DNA from: Aquila chrysaetos chrysaetos
Lineage: Eukaryota > Chordata > Aves > Accipitriformes > Accipitridae
Assembly: GCF_900496995.4 (NCBI RefSeq)
Contig: NC_044027.1
Location: forward strand, 16,020,743 to 16,084,742
Direction: 5' to 3'
DNA length: 64,000 bases
Shown here in pieces: positions 15,401-55,468 of the stretch. The position numbers were made by a program, and so were the translations under genes. Positions within the stretch are counted from its first letter, which is position 1. Each line of letters opens with the position of its first letter. The notes below the pieces were generated by a model. It made no database searches and was not told where the DNA came from. It saw nothing but the letters and a program-made list of their open reading frames with translations.

Positions 15401-17060
15401 ATGGAGGCTACTGACTTTAATTTGAGGAAATATTTATACTGAAATGCAGCTGTAAAAAATAAGAATCTTTCCTTTAAAGACTTGCAAATGGACACTTGGC
15501 AAACAGAAAGGTAGGTAAAATAACATCAAATCTTTACCCTGTATGTGATTTGAATTAGATTAAACAGCCAGAGATGGCAAAACCTGGCAGACCTCAAATA
15601 CTCATCTCTTGAAAAAATGAAGTATTTATTTGTACCTGCCATGTGCCGAGACAGAATGTGGTCAGAGGGACCAGAAAAAGGCCCCATTTGAGTACAATGT
15701 CCTCTCCAGATGTGTCAGCAGCTGTTGTAGAACTTCGTGGTCTGCAGAACCTCAAACAAACATCTAGAGAAAAACAGAATGAGGAATAGGATTTGTACAG
15801 GAGAGGAGATGCCAAATTCCTGCAGGAAATGTCACCTCTTGGTATAAGTTGGAAACAGGGCAGAAACCCAAACAAATCTATTCTTACCTTTAGTCTGCTG
15901 GATCAGACCAGAACCTGCTTTAGTTAGGGGATACCCAAAAAACGTTCTTCTGATCAAGCAATGTGACACCTACATGAAATAAGAAAGATCCTTTGTAGTG
16001 TCTCTGCTTTGTAAAATTTGTAGCTAGATGATACCAGTTGCCTCAACGATTGCATGAAATTTTGTTTACGCGTTAAGTCTCACCTGAGTAACCACCTGTG
16101 AAACACTACGGGTTAGCTTATAATTTAAAAAGAATAAAATAAAATTGCAGTTACAGAGCTGACTATAGCACAGGAAATGATCTTCCCCTTTCCATCCATG
16201 CTATCAGCAAGCATACACACCATCTTAATTCGTTCTTGAAATAAATGCCAGCCGAGCACTTGCCCTTCCCGCCATGCTGGAGCAGCACAAGGACAGATTT
16301 ACAGCCTTTTTGACACCGATTCTGCTCACTTTTAGCGCAGTGAAACCGGTCCCCACGCCGCGACGGAGGAGGGGGGCACCAACCCACCGCGGCCAACGGC
16401 CTGGCCCCGGCAGCCGAAGGGCGGCGGATGGGGCAGTCCGGCCGGGCGCACGGACAGCGCCGAGCACCGCTGGGGGACGGGCCCTGGACAGGATCGCGGC
16501 CTTACCCGGCCCGGCGCCGCTCCCCTCAGCCCGGGCCCGTTCCCCCCGGCCCGGGCCCTGCCCCGTTCCCCTCAGCCCGGGCCCGCTTCCCTCAGCCCGG
16601 GCCCGGCCCCGCTCCCCTCAGCCCGGGCCTGTTCCCCTCAGCCCGTTCTCGCTCCCCTCAGCCCGGTCCCGGTCCCGTTCCCGCTCCCCTCATCCCGGGC
16701 CTGTTCCCCTCGGCCCGTTCTCGCTCCCCTCAGCCCGGTCCCGGTCCCGTTCCCGCTCCCCTCAGCCCGGGCCTGTTCCCCTCGGCCCGTTCTCGCTCCC
16801 CTCAGCCCGGTCCCGGTCCCGTTCCCGCTCCCCTCAGCCCGGGCCTGTTCCCCTCGGCCCGTTCTCGCTCCCCTCAGCCCGGTCCCGGTCCCGTTCCCGC
16901 TCCCCTCAGCCCGGGCCTGTTCCCCTCAGCCCGTTCTCGCTCCCCTCAGCCCGGTCCCGGTCCCGTTCCCGCTCCCCTCAGCCCTCACCCGGCCCCGGCG
17001 CTCCCGCAGCAGCCGCGGCCCCGCGCGCAGCAGCAGCAGCAGCAGCCTCCCCGTCGCCAT
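12405..17060 (-). CDS. SURF1: Cytochrome c oxidase assembly factor SURF1, 313 aa
   Basis: SURF1 is an inner mitochondrial membrane protein needed for early complex IV assembly and linked to heme a delivery to COX1; human loss causes Leigh syndrome. Minus-strand exons are 16989-17060, 15888-15969, 15636-15763, 15188-15270, 14176-14367, 13803-13875, 13266-13428, 12719-12800 and 12405-12471. All are GT-AG and in frame. Exon 1 gives an Arg/Leu-rich presequence ([18 protein letters not shown]), as expected for mitochondrial import. The first membrane segment is about residues 77-94 ([17 protein letters not shown]), followed by the family hallmark VQRRKWK. The conserved [35 protein letters not shown] and [10 protein letters not shown] follow, and the second membrane segment is about 288-304 ([17 protein letters not shown]). 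It shares a bidirectional promoter with SURF2. Intron 1 holds a 72-bp minisatellite and intron 7 a CR1 tail. Confidence 0.97.
13113..13172 (+). mobile_element. CR1 LINE 3' tail fragment
   Basis: The segment with TTGTTGGACTTGATCTTGAA, GGTCTTTTCTAACCTAAATG and the terminal ATTCTATGATTCT direct repeat matches the conserved 3' end of chicken repeat 1 elements. Only the last 60 bp or so is clear. The insertion sits in SURF1 intron 7 in antisense to that gene. CR1 copies are usually 5'-truncated, so this short size is normal. It marks the genome as avian or other sauropsid. Confidence 0.8.
16500..16985. repeat. GC-rich minisatellite, 72-bp unit, about five copies
   Basis: The phase marker CCTGTT recurs at 16628, 16700, 16772, 16844 and 16916, exactly 72 bp apart. 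Each unit is built from smaller CCCGGTCCC / GCTCCCCTCAG sub-blocks, and more degenerate copies run upstream from about 16500. It fills the 5' part of SURF1 intron 1, next to the exon 1 donor. On the SURF1 sense strand the unit is rich in GGG/GGGG tracts separated by 1-5 nt. Because 72 is divisible by 3 the array lacks stops in several frames and produces long false open frames. Confidence 0.95.
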
Positions 17061-17066
17061 GGCAAC
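17053..17066. promoter_or_regulatory. RFX X-box motif over the SURF1 start codon
   Basis: GTCGCCATGGCAAC fits the RFX palindromic X-box consensus GTNRCC-N2-RGYAAC at every fixed position. The central CAT is the SURF1 initiator codon read on the minus strand, so protein-coding and regulatory constraint would overlap. RFX binding is inferred. Confidence 0.55.
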
Positions 17067-17222
17067 GCCGCCCCCGTCTCCCGCGCCGCCACCCGCCTCC
17101 GGCCCAGACCGCCCCGGTGCGGGCAGGCCCCTCTCTAGCCGCCTCTCTCTATGGTGCCGGCTGCACCCCGGCGTGGCCGGCACCGGAAGTTGAGGCGCTC
17201 TCCTGGCTGACGGCGCCTCTCT
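17061..17222. promoter_or_regulatory. SURF1/SURF2 bidirectional promoter
   Basis: About 195 bp separate the SURF1 ATG from the preferred SURF2 ATG, and 162 bp from the upstream SURF2 ATG. The interval is CpG-rich and TATA-less. It contains an ETS core ACCGGAAGT at 17182-17190 and a repeated CCTCTCTATGG element near 17142 and 17216. The mammalian Surf1/Surf2 pair is a classic bidirectional housekeeping promoter with ETS and YY1 sites; the same arrangement is seen here. Confidence 0.85.
17182..17190 (+). promoter_or_regulatory. ETS-family site
   Basis: ACCGGAAGT matches the GABP/ELK-type consensus typical of TATA-less housekeeping promoters. It lies between the divergent SURF1 and SURF2 starts. 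Confidence 0.65.
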
Positions 17223-17255
17223 ATGGCCGGGCCCGGGCCCGCCGGCGGCGCGGCC

Positions 17256-20406
<3,151 letters not shown>

Positions 20407-20429
20407 ATTTTATGATAAATATGTGGCCT

Positions 20430-20735
20430 GAAGCCTGTTGTGTAACAATTCCATAGGGTGCACAAGGCTGGCTGAAGTGTTTGCTCCTTCCAGTTAACCA
20501 TTACAGCTCGGGAGGGGAATAGCAGGGTGGAATGAAGTTGTATTCTAATAGCCATGAGCCACCCTCCACCACCAAGGGAAGGATGACTGCTGTGGTCAAG
20601 CACAGGCTCCCCAGTGCTCGGACCTCCTTATGGAAAGATGGTTGTCAGGAGGTGGGAGAGAAAGCACACAAGACCACTAACCAGCATTTCCAGGTAGCCT
20701 GTCTGTGGAGTGTCACCAGTCACACACGCCAAGTG
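20430..20735. other. SURF2-SURF4 tail-to-tail spacer
   Basis: About 300 bp between the two convergent transcripts. No gene, repeat or structured RNA is evident. In mouse the Surf2 and Surf4 3' ends are reported to overlap; the signals seen here predict a short gap instead. Confidence 0.55.
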
Positions 20736-20754
20736 GATACAAAGATGCCATTGT

Positions 20755-20760
20755 TTTATT
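20755..20760 (-). terminator. SURF4: SURF4 poly(A) signal
   Basis: Minus-strand AATAAA (plus strand tttatt), giving a 3'UTR of about 2.6 kb from the stop at 23359-23361, in keeping with the long 3'UTR of SURF4 in other vertebrates. The UTR region 20740-23358 shows no separate gene. Confidence 0.65.
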
Positions 20761-23358
20761 TTGATTGTTTCCAAAAATCAAAACATTTTCAAACACAACT
20801 AAGGTACAAAATACAGCATAAAATGAGAATTTATACTTATTTCTTTTTCCACATAGAAAGCAAAAATATATTCAGAATGAATTCCAGAACACTTTGCAGA
20901 GCCAATTGATAGCTGACATCCTGCTTGTGAGAGCTTCTCAGCCATGGGAAGAGGTCACTGTATTTTTGGGAGATGCATGAATACAGCAGTGCATGTAGGA
21001 AACCAGAATCTTCTGCATCAGGACTCACAGTTAGCATGTCTGCATATTGCGCTGCCTAGAAATATCTTATAATGCCTTCCACTTAACTGTGCCCCTTTAG
21101 TACCGAAATATTTCTGCTGCAAGGGACAGTGTCGGTTCCTTTTCTGGGGCCTTTTGTTGGAGAGGGGACTTGATTTTCAGAGGAAACTGGTCAATATTTC
21201 AGACTAGTCCATCATCCAGCTCCTTAGTTTGACAGGACACAAGCTGAAAAAGCCAACTTAAGGGCTACTTACAGGAGTCATTTCTATCATTCCATTTATA
21301 AATACTACAAACATCAACAGCAGTTAAGATATCTGAGAATGACTGCCTCGATGTATTCTAAAACCATTCTAGGACCTGCAGTGAAATTGAGCAAAAGCAT
21401 CCTGTGTTGTGTATGCACAACCTAAAGGCCCAGTTTGTTTTGCTATGAAGACAGGCACAGTGAACACTGGAGGTGAAAACTTCTCCTGCAAAACTGATTT
21501 AAAAGAAAGCCTTCTATGTGACCTGAACTTAAATGCTGTCTCCCCCTCCCATCTACCCCCCACACACCAATCTGGTTCCTTCAGCAGCAGCATATCTTGC
21601 TATTACATAGCCTATTTTCCCCTTAAGATGATGAAATCACTGGTTTAACATTCAACAGTGCTCTTCTATTTGTCATCAGTTCTTTCAGCCTGTTTTTTTT
21701 CCTCCTAAAAAGCAACCGTTAAGCTGAACTGTCCAGGTTAGTGTCCTTACCAGGAGACCCTGGTAAATAGCTCCGGCTGGCAGTGTTCAGCTGAATTACT
21801 CATTGAACAAACAGTTGAGCAGCTTTCTCAAGGGAGACAACAGTGCAAGGATCAATGTAATGTTAGCAAGTTGGTAGGGCTCACGCTTTCTAGAATTCTT
21901 TCATAATCTAGTGAAACAGGTTCACCTAGTTGACTAGCAGAGGACAAAATGCCTCCTCTGAGCAGCACTAAGCATGTTCATGGCACAGAGGTCATGGCAC
22001 CAAGAGGTGAAAACAGGGCCTTCCTCTCTCCTCAGCATTATGCTGAGGAGTTCCTCCCTCTGAACATGCAAGTTACATCCCTGGCTGTTTATTCACTGCA
22101 CAGGCTTTGCACTTGCATTCTTCAGCTATAACCATTTGCATACAGAGTTGAGAACTGGGGCTACAGCAGCACACAGCTGACTTCCATGTTTCCTCCCTAC
22201 AACATCTCAGGTGTGGTGCAAGATGGCAGAGAGAAGGGGCTGTACTCCAGGGTTCAGCACCCCAGCTCTTCAGCTGTTCAGTCAACAGCTGAGAGACTGA
22301 CAGAAGTGAATCTAAAGCAAAGACTACAGATTAGAAGATTGACTGCTCTCATCTTGCATGTACTGAGTGCAGGGAAAAATGTTTTGTTTTTTTTTTTTGT
22401 AATTCTGAAGACACTTTCACCAATAACCTGCAATTCAGATATGAATTTGGGGCATATATGGATGGAAGCTGGTTAATAGCAGAAAGGAGCTCTTATTATG
22501 GAACCTGCAGCACAACTTAGCTCCCTTCTTGGGAATTCAGGAGGGGCAACTTTGGGGAAAGAATGCTGAATAAAGAGTTCTTTTGGCACAGAATTTTCAC
22601 AGAATTTAACATTGTGTCTCTTCAGGAGTATCTGCCCCCCTTCCTTCTTGAAATCTGATTAGCCATACAGGCTTCCTGATTAGTAATACAGGATTCTCCC
22701 TTGTTACGCTCAAGAATGGAACTGGGACACATTAGAAAACCCTCTCCATTTTCTTACCTAGAGGGGGCTACAACTACTTTCAGGGTTTTCTTTTTGCCTT
22801 CTATTTGGGGGCAGGAAAGACCTTGCCTCTTGTTAAACAAAATGGAATTAAAGGGCTCTGAGCAGCAAAACAACAGTGATTTTTTTAATGCTGCTTTCCA
22901 CCTTGATAAGCAATGCTATAACCAGCAATGGAACTCCTTATGCACAAGACAGTTTTGAAGAGGGTGAGAAAGGGGATTCACTTTTTTAGTTATAGCTAGA
23001 ACCCAACAGCACACTGAATGATACAGCTGTATCTGCTCACAGTACTTCAAATTTTAAAATGTTGCTGACATTAAAGACAGCAACTGTTCTACTGCAACTC
23101 ACTGAAGCATCAGCAAAATGCAGGTTCCTTGGGTTAGTTCCAAATCTAGGAAGTTAGAATAAGCCTAGGCAACATTCCTTGAAGAAACAGGATTTCATCT
23201 ATTATATTACTGGTGCCACTGTAAATCAAATTCAAAACATCTGTGCCTTTAATAGGAAGGGGGCATGTACGTGTAAAATGCTGGCAGTTTTTGTTGAATC
23301 CATAGAGAATCAGTTCTGGACTTAATATGTTATGTCCCAAGAAGTGTTGCTATTCCTG

Positions 23359-34827
<11,469 letters not shown>

Positions 34828-35386
34828 GGCGGCAGGGGAAGAAGAGGGGAAAGGGGAGGGGGGGGGTGTTACCGGCTGCTGCGCGCCTGGGGCCCGGCCT
34901 CACTCTCAGAGACGGCCGCGGGGGAGAGGGAGAGGGCGGGCGGGAAGGAAGGAAGAAGCGCCGGGCCCGGCCGCGCCGCCGCTCGGCCGCTGCTGCTGCC
35001 ACGTAGGCCAGCCCTTAAAGGCGCCGCGCGGGCGGCAGCTGAGGCGCACACGCTGGGCGGGGCCGCCCCGCCCCTCCCGGGGTCATTGGCCCGCCCACCT
35101 CCGCGCCGAGTTCTTAAAGGAGCCGCGCCGCCCGAGGAGGAGATACTTCGGAGGGGTTGGGCGGCGGCAGTTTTTTTTTTTTCCACGGTTTTATTGCGGC
35201 CCCGGGGGGCTATAATGGTGCTTTTTTTGGGCTGAAAGTGTAGGCTGAGGGAAAGAGGAAGTGTTCCTGTCTCTCCCTGCCCCTCTGGGCATCTCTTACT
35301 AGTGGCTGAGGGGCCGTTCCCGCCCTGGGCCTGGGGGTTCCTCCCCACCCGTCCTGCCTCACAGGGAGGCCGGGCCCTGTCCCGCC
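34828..35386. promoter_or_regulatory. SURF4/STKLD1 divergent promoter region
   Basis: A CpG island spanning the 560 bp between the SURF4 ATG (minus) and the STKLD1 ATG (plus). It is strongly GC-rich around 34830-35160, holding the SURF4 5'UTR and core promoter, and becomes less CpG-dense toward STKLD1. No TATA box is obvious. The pair is head-to-head but wider than the MED22/RPL7A and SURF1/SURF2 pairs, so the two may have separate start sites. Confidence 0.65.
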
Positions 35387-49707
<14,321 letters not shown>

Positions 49708-49934
49708 AAGAAAACTTTTTTGTATAAGAACAAGACTTGTACACTTCTGGCTCAAATATAAAAGCTTGGATCCTCCAGAAATATTTTAAAAGATTTTTCT
49801 CACCAGAAAGATTAATATTGGGCCATTAATAATATATAAACAGTTATATATTCTGTTGATTTAGGTACCACAACTGAGAGACTAACAGCAATAATTAAGA
49901 ATTCACCTTACTTTGTAGACTTTAAAATACTTGA

Positions 49935-49940
49935 AATAAA
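49935..49940 (+). terminator. STKLD1: STKLD1 poly(A) signal
   Basis: Canonical AATAAA 228 bp after the stop codon at 49705-49707. Cleavage is expected near 49955. Confidence 0.7.
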
Positions 49941-50304
49941 GACTTTAGTCTTGGGAGTTTCAGCAAAGCAATGACAGTTTCTTCCTTCATCTATCGTAAT
50001 TTAAAAACACTTTTTTTAACTTATTCAGTGTGTATTTCCTTTGCAGAAATTGAACTGATGAAGTACTTCACAAATGCAGGCATTTGTTACAAGTATTGTT
50101 TAAACACAGTAGTAGACATTAGGCATAAGTACCACCCAGAAAGGAGATACTAGCGGTATTTTGGTATGGCAGCATTCATGTACCAGGTTAGGAAGTATTG
50201 TCTTTTGATTGATTTTATGAAGTAGCTGCTGTCAGTTCTGAGTTATCTCTGAATTTGCCCTGGAATGTGACATGAAACCAGCAAATGCTGCAGATAAACA
50301 CCAT

Positions 50305-53300
50305 TCAAGTTTTACAATTTTTGTTGTTAGATTTGTTCTTAACAGCAGCTTCCCATTTCTTTTTCTCCAAGGTGTAGAGTCTCATAGCTGCTTGTGCATC
50401 CTGAATCTAAAACAGAACAGAACAAACAGGAGGCTTAATGAAACATAGTTGATGTGGTTTAAGAACGTTATTATTAATAAGCAGCTAAATCTTCCATCAT
50501 TTTAATACATCCTTTCAAGTAACGTTTCATAATTTCTTTCAAGATTTAGGTTCTGTGACTAGTGGAAGGGATGAATATGTATTCAGAATGCATGGCCCAC
50601 CACAAGGCTATGCGCTTGCTCTTTCTCATCGTGACTTGGAAAGCCATAATGAAAAAATACTCTTGATACAGTATCTTGGAGATACCCTCACAATTTGCCC
50701 TGCTTTTTCAGTCCATTCCTCTATTGTATCCTCCTGTCCACTGAAAGAAAGGAACTAACTGCTGACATTCAGTAGTAGGCGCTCACGCTATTTTATCCAA
50801 CCTGCCATAGTACAACAGTGCAGAATGCTGCTCTGAAGGTAAGCAGTCGATACCCGAGAATTACTTTTTTCCTCAGGGATCTTAAAATAACAAGAATTAA
50901 TATTTAAACAAAATACAGTTGACTTGTACAAAAGAAGTTAAGGAAATAATCCAAGTGGTAGGAGACATGTAACAGTAAGTAAGCAAGCTTAGATGGTAAT
51001 CTTACTGCATGCTGGTGTCCAAGCAGAGCTTGCTAACTTTCATTGCAAGGCTAAAATGAAGCCCCAGCATTCTGGAATGAACTTAGATCCTAGAGCTAAT
51101 GTGTAGTAACTTGTTGATCTACCCAAAAATGTATGTTCTGATGAGATACATACCGAGCAGTGCTCCGATGTCTGCACTTGAACATTTAGCAGTCTCTCAC
51201 AGAGCAGTTTCAATGATGGCCGTGCATTCTAGAAATAGAAAAGATAGACTCATGCTGTCTCACACTACTTGAAATATATATCTATGTGTATACATATAAA
51301 AATACTAGTTTAAGTGTATTCCTCAGTAAAGTATAGCACATCTCAGCTTCTACTGGTGAACTGGCAAGAAGAATTCATGAATTATGAGATTTTTGGATGC
51401 ACTGCTGAAAGGATTTTATGTGTATTAAGATAACCCTAAGATTTACCTTTGGGGTGCTTTTTTGTGAAAAAGAAAACCTGAGTATAGAGTTACAAAACTT
51501 AAAATACCTCCCTATAATCTGAACCTTTACTCCTGCAGTCTAAGCAGAAACTTGAAGCCATCTATTTTTTTTACATCCCCATGGAAACAATACCATTGAG
51601 GAGACAAGCCTTACTGCAAGTAGAACTGTAGCGTCTTATTTAGCTATCCAGAAGAGCATTATGAAGACCATGCAACTGCTAAAGAAGGGGAAAGCCAATG
51701 AATTTTGTGCACAGGTGTTACTGGCAATGTTTGTACTGAACTAAGTAACTTATTGATATATTTCAAACACTAAGTAAGCATTTAACTAAACTAGCATTTT
51801 CAAGCAACAAAAAGCAGGCATCCCTGTTTCAGGAAAGGAGGAACAGGGTCAGGTGGGGACAAGTGTATGAGTGAGCTACTAGCTGGGAGTCAGCAGCTCA
51901 AGAGTCAGTTTCTTACCTTGACTCTCTGTCTGAAAGGCTTGTATCTCTGTGTGTCACGTATCTTCTTCTGAGGATGATCAAGAAATAGGACCTAAAAGAA
52001 ATTACATTTCCAGTCCAAAGCGTGCTGTTGCATGAAACTTTGTACAGCTGCATGTACAGCTTCTGCTGTTTCCCTCCATCCATTACAAGAGATAGTTCAA
52101 AACCATGAATGGACAAGACCACAATCATCCAGACACTGGCTGGATTCAAGAACCACAGTTCTACTTAGCATGGGAAACAGAACTGAATCTGGAGTCACCA
52201 CCTGTGCAGACTACCTGCAGTGCTGGTACAGCAGGACATAAGATACCTGTCTCTGGTAATGATGACCAGACTGCTGAGCTTTGGGTACTAAGGAAAGCAT
52301 GCAAACAGTTTTTTCATCATAATATTTCTTTCCTGGCTCTTCAGTAAGCAGATCAGTGCTATTAGCCACAGAGTTTGGAAGCTGGAGAACTTTAGTGGGC
52401 AAGTGACTAGAGCTATAATTGGTGCAGCATGACATGACAAGAAACTGAGATAACAGTGATAAAGCTGTAGTTCTAGGAGTTTAGGTATGTGCATCTGATC
52501 CATAAAGATGTATTAGAAATGTAATAGATCTTAAATTTTTGGAGCCTTGTCTTCAAAATAACAAATCTGCAGCCATGTACCTTTAGATCATTGCGTAAAG
52601 CATGTCCAACTAAAATCCTTCCATTCAAGATGTCGGCGACCTCCTTCTGAACTGTTTTAAAATCTTCACCTAAAAATACCACATAATGAAAGGCTTTCCA
52701 TTAGATGCATAAGACAACTAAGCAAGCTACAGTTAAAACATTGCATCTTTTTTGTGAAGGCAATTGTATCTTTGGGACCGTAGTTACACAAATTTGTACA
52801 GTACACTAAATCCTCTGCTTGTTAGAAGAGCATAGAGAATTCCAGAAAGAGTGTAGCACTAAAAGGAAATAAACTTCCTATTATTGCCATACCATAATCC
52901 ACAAGTTAAATTCTTCTAGGGCATTAGTGACCATTCTGTAAAAAGTACTTCTTCCCACAATTTTTCTTAGCATTCAGACTACATTTTGTTTTCCATTTCC
53001 CAAAATAGGTCTAAAACTTTTCCAAGCTCAGCCAACGAGGCTTCTGTGATAGCCTGTTAAATTTCCCCTCCTTAAAGAACATTTTTGGGGAAAAAAATCT
53101 CCTACCTGTATTTATATTCTCAGGGCGTATGCCACTAACAGCTGTTCTGTAATCAGTCACCTCTTCTGTAGGCTTGACATACTTGTCATAAACGCACTTT
53201 CCAAATTGGTTGACGATGGACACACGAGCCACAATACTGTCTTCACCCTTGGGTCCCACTCCCACCATCTCACAGTCCATGGCTACTGCTCGTGTCAGCC

Positions 53301-54873
53301 TAAACAACAAAAGGACAGCTTGGTGACACCTCTGTTACAGGGACCACATAGTGGAGTTTACAAGGTTCACACGTTGATACAAATGGGGAAAACTCAACGG
53401 TTTGTCTGTCAGCAGACTCGGGAAGATGTCAGCTTACGCTGTGCACCTGCAAATCAGTTATTAGAAGATAATCTTGATGCCTCTGCTGCCATCCTTCCCG
53501 CTAGAATGCCACTCACCCTTCAGAAGCCTTTTCTTTAACCAGCACCTGCTCCACAGACTGTTTGGATTGGCCCGTTTCGAGTCCCAGATTTCTTCTAGCA
53601 ATTTTTGCTGCTTCAGGTCCTATTGCGGCTTCGATATCCTTTGGGTCAACATCATCAAACCAGATTTCAGCCCTGGTAAGTACAGATTTAATTACATTTA
53701 ATGGTCTTAAAGCAGTCTTGCATTTCTATAGTGTAGAAGAAGCATATTTATTTTTTAAATCAAGAAATTAGCTCTGTGAAAATCAGTCTAGTACTGTCGC
53801 CGATGCAGGTTTGTTGCTATATCTGAGGAGAAGGGACAGCATGCATCTTATTTCTCCCAAAACTTAGTCTGGAAGAGTGCAGCTATTTTGAATGTACTGC
53901 TCCGTGCTCCTTATGTACGCCTCCCAAAATAGATATTCACATACTTGTATGATGTCTGAAGTACTCACTCTTTGGGTTGCTGCTCCACATGTTCTTGAGC
54001 TTTCCTCCTCTTATGTTTTATATCATCTTTCTCCTTTAAAATATTGCCGTTTTTCTTTTTTTCTTTGCAGCCTTTTCCGTCGCTTTTGGTGCCATTTAAA
54101 TTCGTATCCACTGCAACCCTCTTGGATTTTGGCTTAGCCAAAGGAGGATTGTCTTTAGCAGAACCACTGTCCATTTTATTTGTGGATTTGGCCTTTACCA
54201 CATTCCCGTTCCCATTGATGGCCAGAACTTCTTGGCTATTTCCTGCTTTGAGTGGATGCTTCTTTTTAGTGTATGTTTGACACGTAGAGATGGACTCGTT
54301 GGAGTTCTTGGCCTTTTGTTTCAGTACCTCAAACAACAAAAGAAAAAGAGGAAAAAAGGATTGATTCTGTCCCTCTGTTTCTGACCCTGCCATCATTCCG
54401 AGGGCTCCAGGCATTCTGCCTCAGTGCCAGCTGAGGCCCTGCACCCTCTAAATGGCTCTAGGGGCATTACCTCCAACCGGACACCCCCACGTCCCCGCCC
54501 GCAGCACTTTAGTTAGTGACAAAAAGATGATTTTGTTTGTTTAATTCCTACATACAAAGTGCAACTGCAGTCACAGAATGACGGCATGGCCCCGGCCCGC
54601 CCCGGGCGGCTTCCCCGTCCCAGACCCCCGGGGGACGGCGAATCCCCCCCCGGTCCCCCTCACCTCCTGCAGCGCCTTCCAGTTGGAGGAGAACTCCCGG
54701 GGGCTGCGGGGGGGAGCTGCCCCCGCCGCCATGTCGGGCCCTTTCGGCCCGGCCCCCGTCGCCGTTTCCCCGCCGCCTCGCCAGACCTTCTTCCTCCTCC
54801 TCCTCCTGCCCTTCCCGCGGGCCGCGGCGCTCGGCCCCGGCGCCTCGGGCTCCGCGGGGCTCTGCTTCGCCAT
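50305..54873 (-). CDS. REXO4: REXO4 (XPMC2-type) 3'-5' exonuclease, 419 aa
   Basis: REXO4 is a DEDDh-family RNA exonuclease of the REX4 group, nucleolar; its yeast relative acts in pre-rRNA processing. Minus-strand exons are 54664-54873, 53969-54327, 53517-53672, 53106-53299, 52581-52669, 51917-51991, 51154-51228 and 50305-50406. All are GT-AG and sum to 419 residues (human about 422). The N-terminal half is basic and low-complexity with a nuclear-localisation cluster ([11 protein letters not shown]) and [10 protein letters not shown]. The conserved [22 protein letters not shown] precedes the nuclease domain. Catalytic residues are visible: Asp250 and Glu252 in [10 protein letters not shown], Asp334 in [11 protein letters not shown], and His384/Asp389 in HCSIQD. 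The start is the first ATG in a CpG island shared with ADAMTS13. The C-terminus, [11 protein letters not shown], is shorter than in human. Confidence 0.97.
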
Positions 54874-55468
54874 GCCGCCCGACCCCTTCGCCGGGGCGGG
54901 GGAAACCAGTCCCGAGCGGGCCGGGGCTACCGCTTCACCGCCACGCCGGGAGCGGGACCGCGCAGCGCCGCACCGGCCCGGCGGGGAACGTCGACCCGTT
55001 CTTCGGTTCCGGGCTGCGGGGCCCGCCGGGCGTGCGAGGCCGCGGCCTAGCCCCGGCGAGGGCCCGGCAGCCGGTGTGGGGTTAGGCCGGTGTCGCGGCG
55101 GAGGCGTGGGGCCTGTCAGGGCGGAGGTTGAACGGCACGGAGCCCCTGTCCCCCCCCCCCCGCCCAATCGCCCCGTGTGTGTTTGGCTGCTAAGACTGGC
55201 TCCGAGCTCGTTATTGCCGCGCTCTTTGGCTGCGGTAAAGTTGCAAACATTGCGCAAAAACCGCTCTCCCTCCAGCTGTTCCTGTAAAGCCTCGAGCTGC
55301 AGGCCGTTCCCCCCTCCCGGCTGCCCCTCTCTGCAGAGGATCAGCTCCCCTGTTTGTTTAAACCCTGCACTCTTCCCTTCCGCTCCACGTGATGCCTTGG
55401 GCCAAACGTCGTATTAATCACCCCTGGGCCGGAGCTGACTCCGCAGCGCTGGTTGCAACTCCTCCAGC
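54874..55468. promoter_or_regulatory. REXO4/ADAMTS13 divergent promoter region
   Basis: 595 bp between the two divergent start codons. The REXO4 side (to about 55.17 kb) is a dense CpG island with a 12-C run at 55150-55161. The ADAMTS13 side is less CpG-rich and carries tissue-type motifs: a C/EBP palindrome ATTGCGCAA at 55249-55257 and a forkhead-like TGTTTGTTTA at 55351-55360. This split suggests a housekeeping start for REXO4 and a regulated start for ADAMTS13. Confidence 0.6.

Noticed and set aside
17223-17255. Upstream in-frame ATG of SURF2 as the start codon
   Set aside because: Weak context (T at -3), encodes a Gly/Pro/Ala run, and has no counterpart in human SURF2. The ATG at 17256 has better context and alignment.
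54559-55417. Plus-strand open frame of 279 codons over the REXO4 first exon
   Set aside because: Antisense shadow of REXO4 exon 1 and its CpG-island promoter. The minus-strand frame has the conserved REXO4 sequence and proper splice sites.
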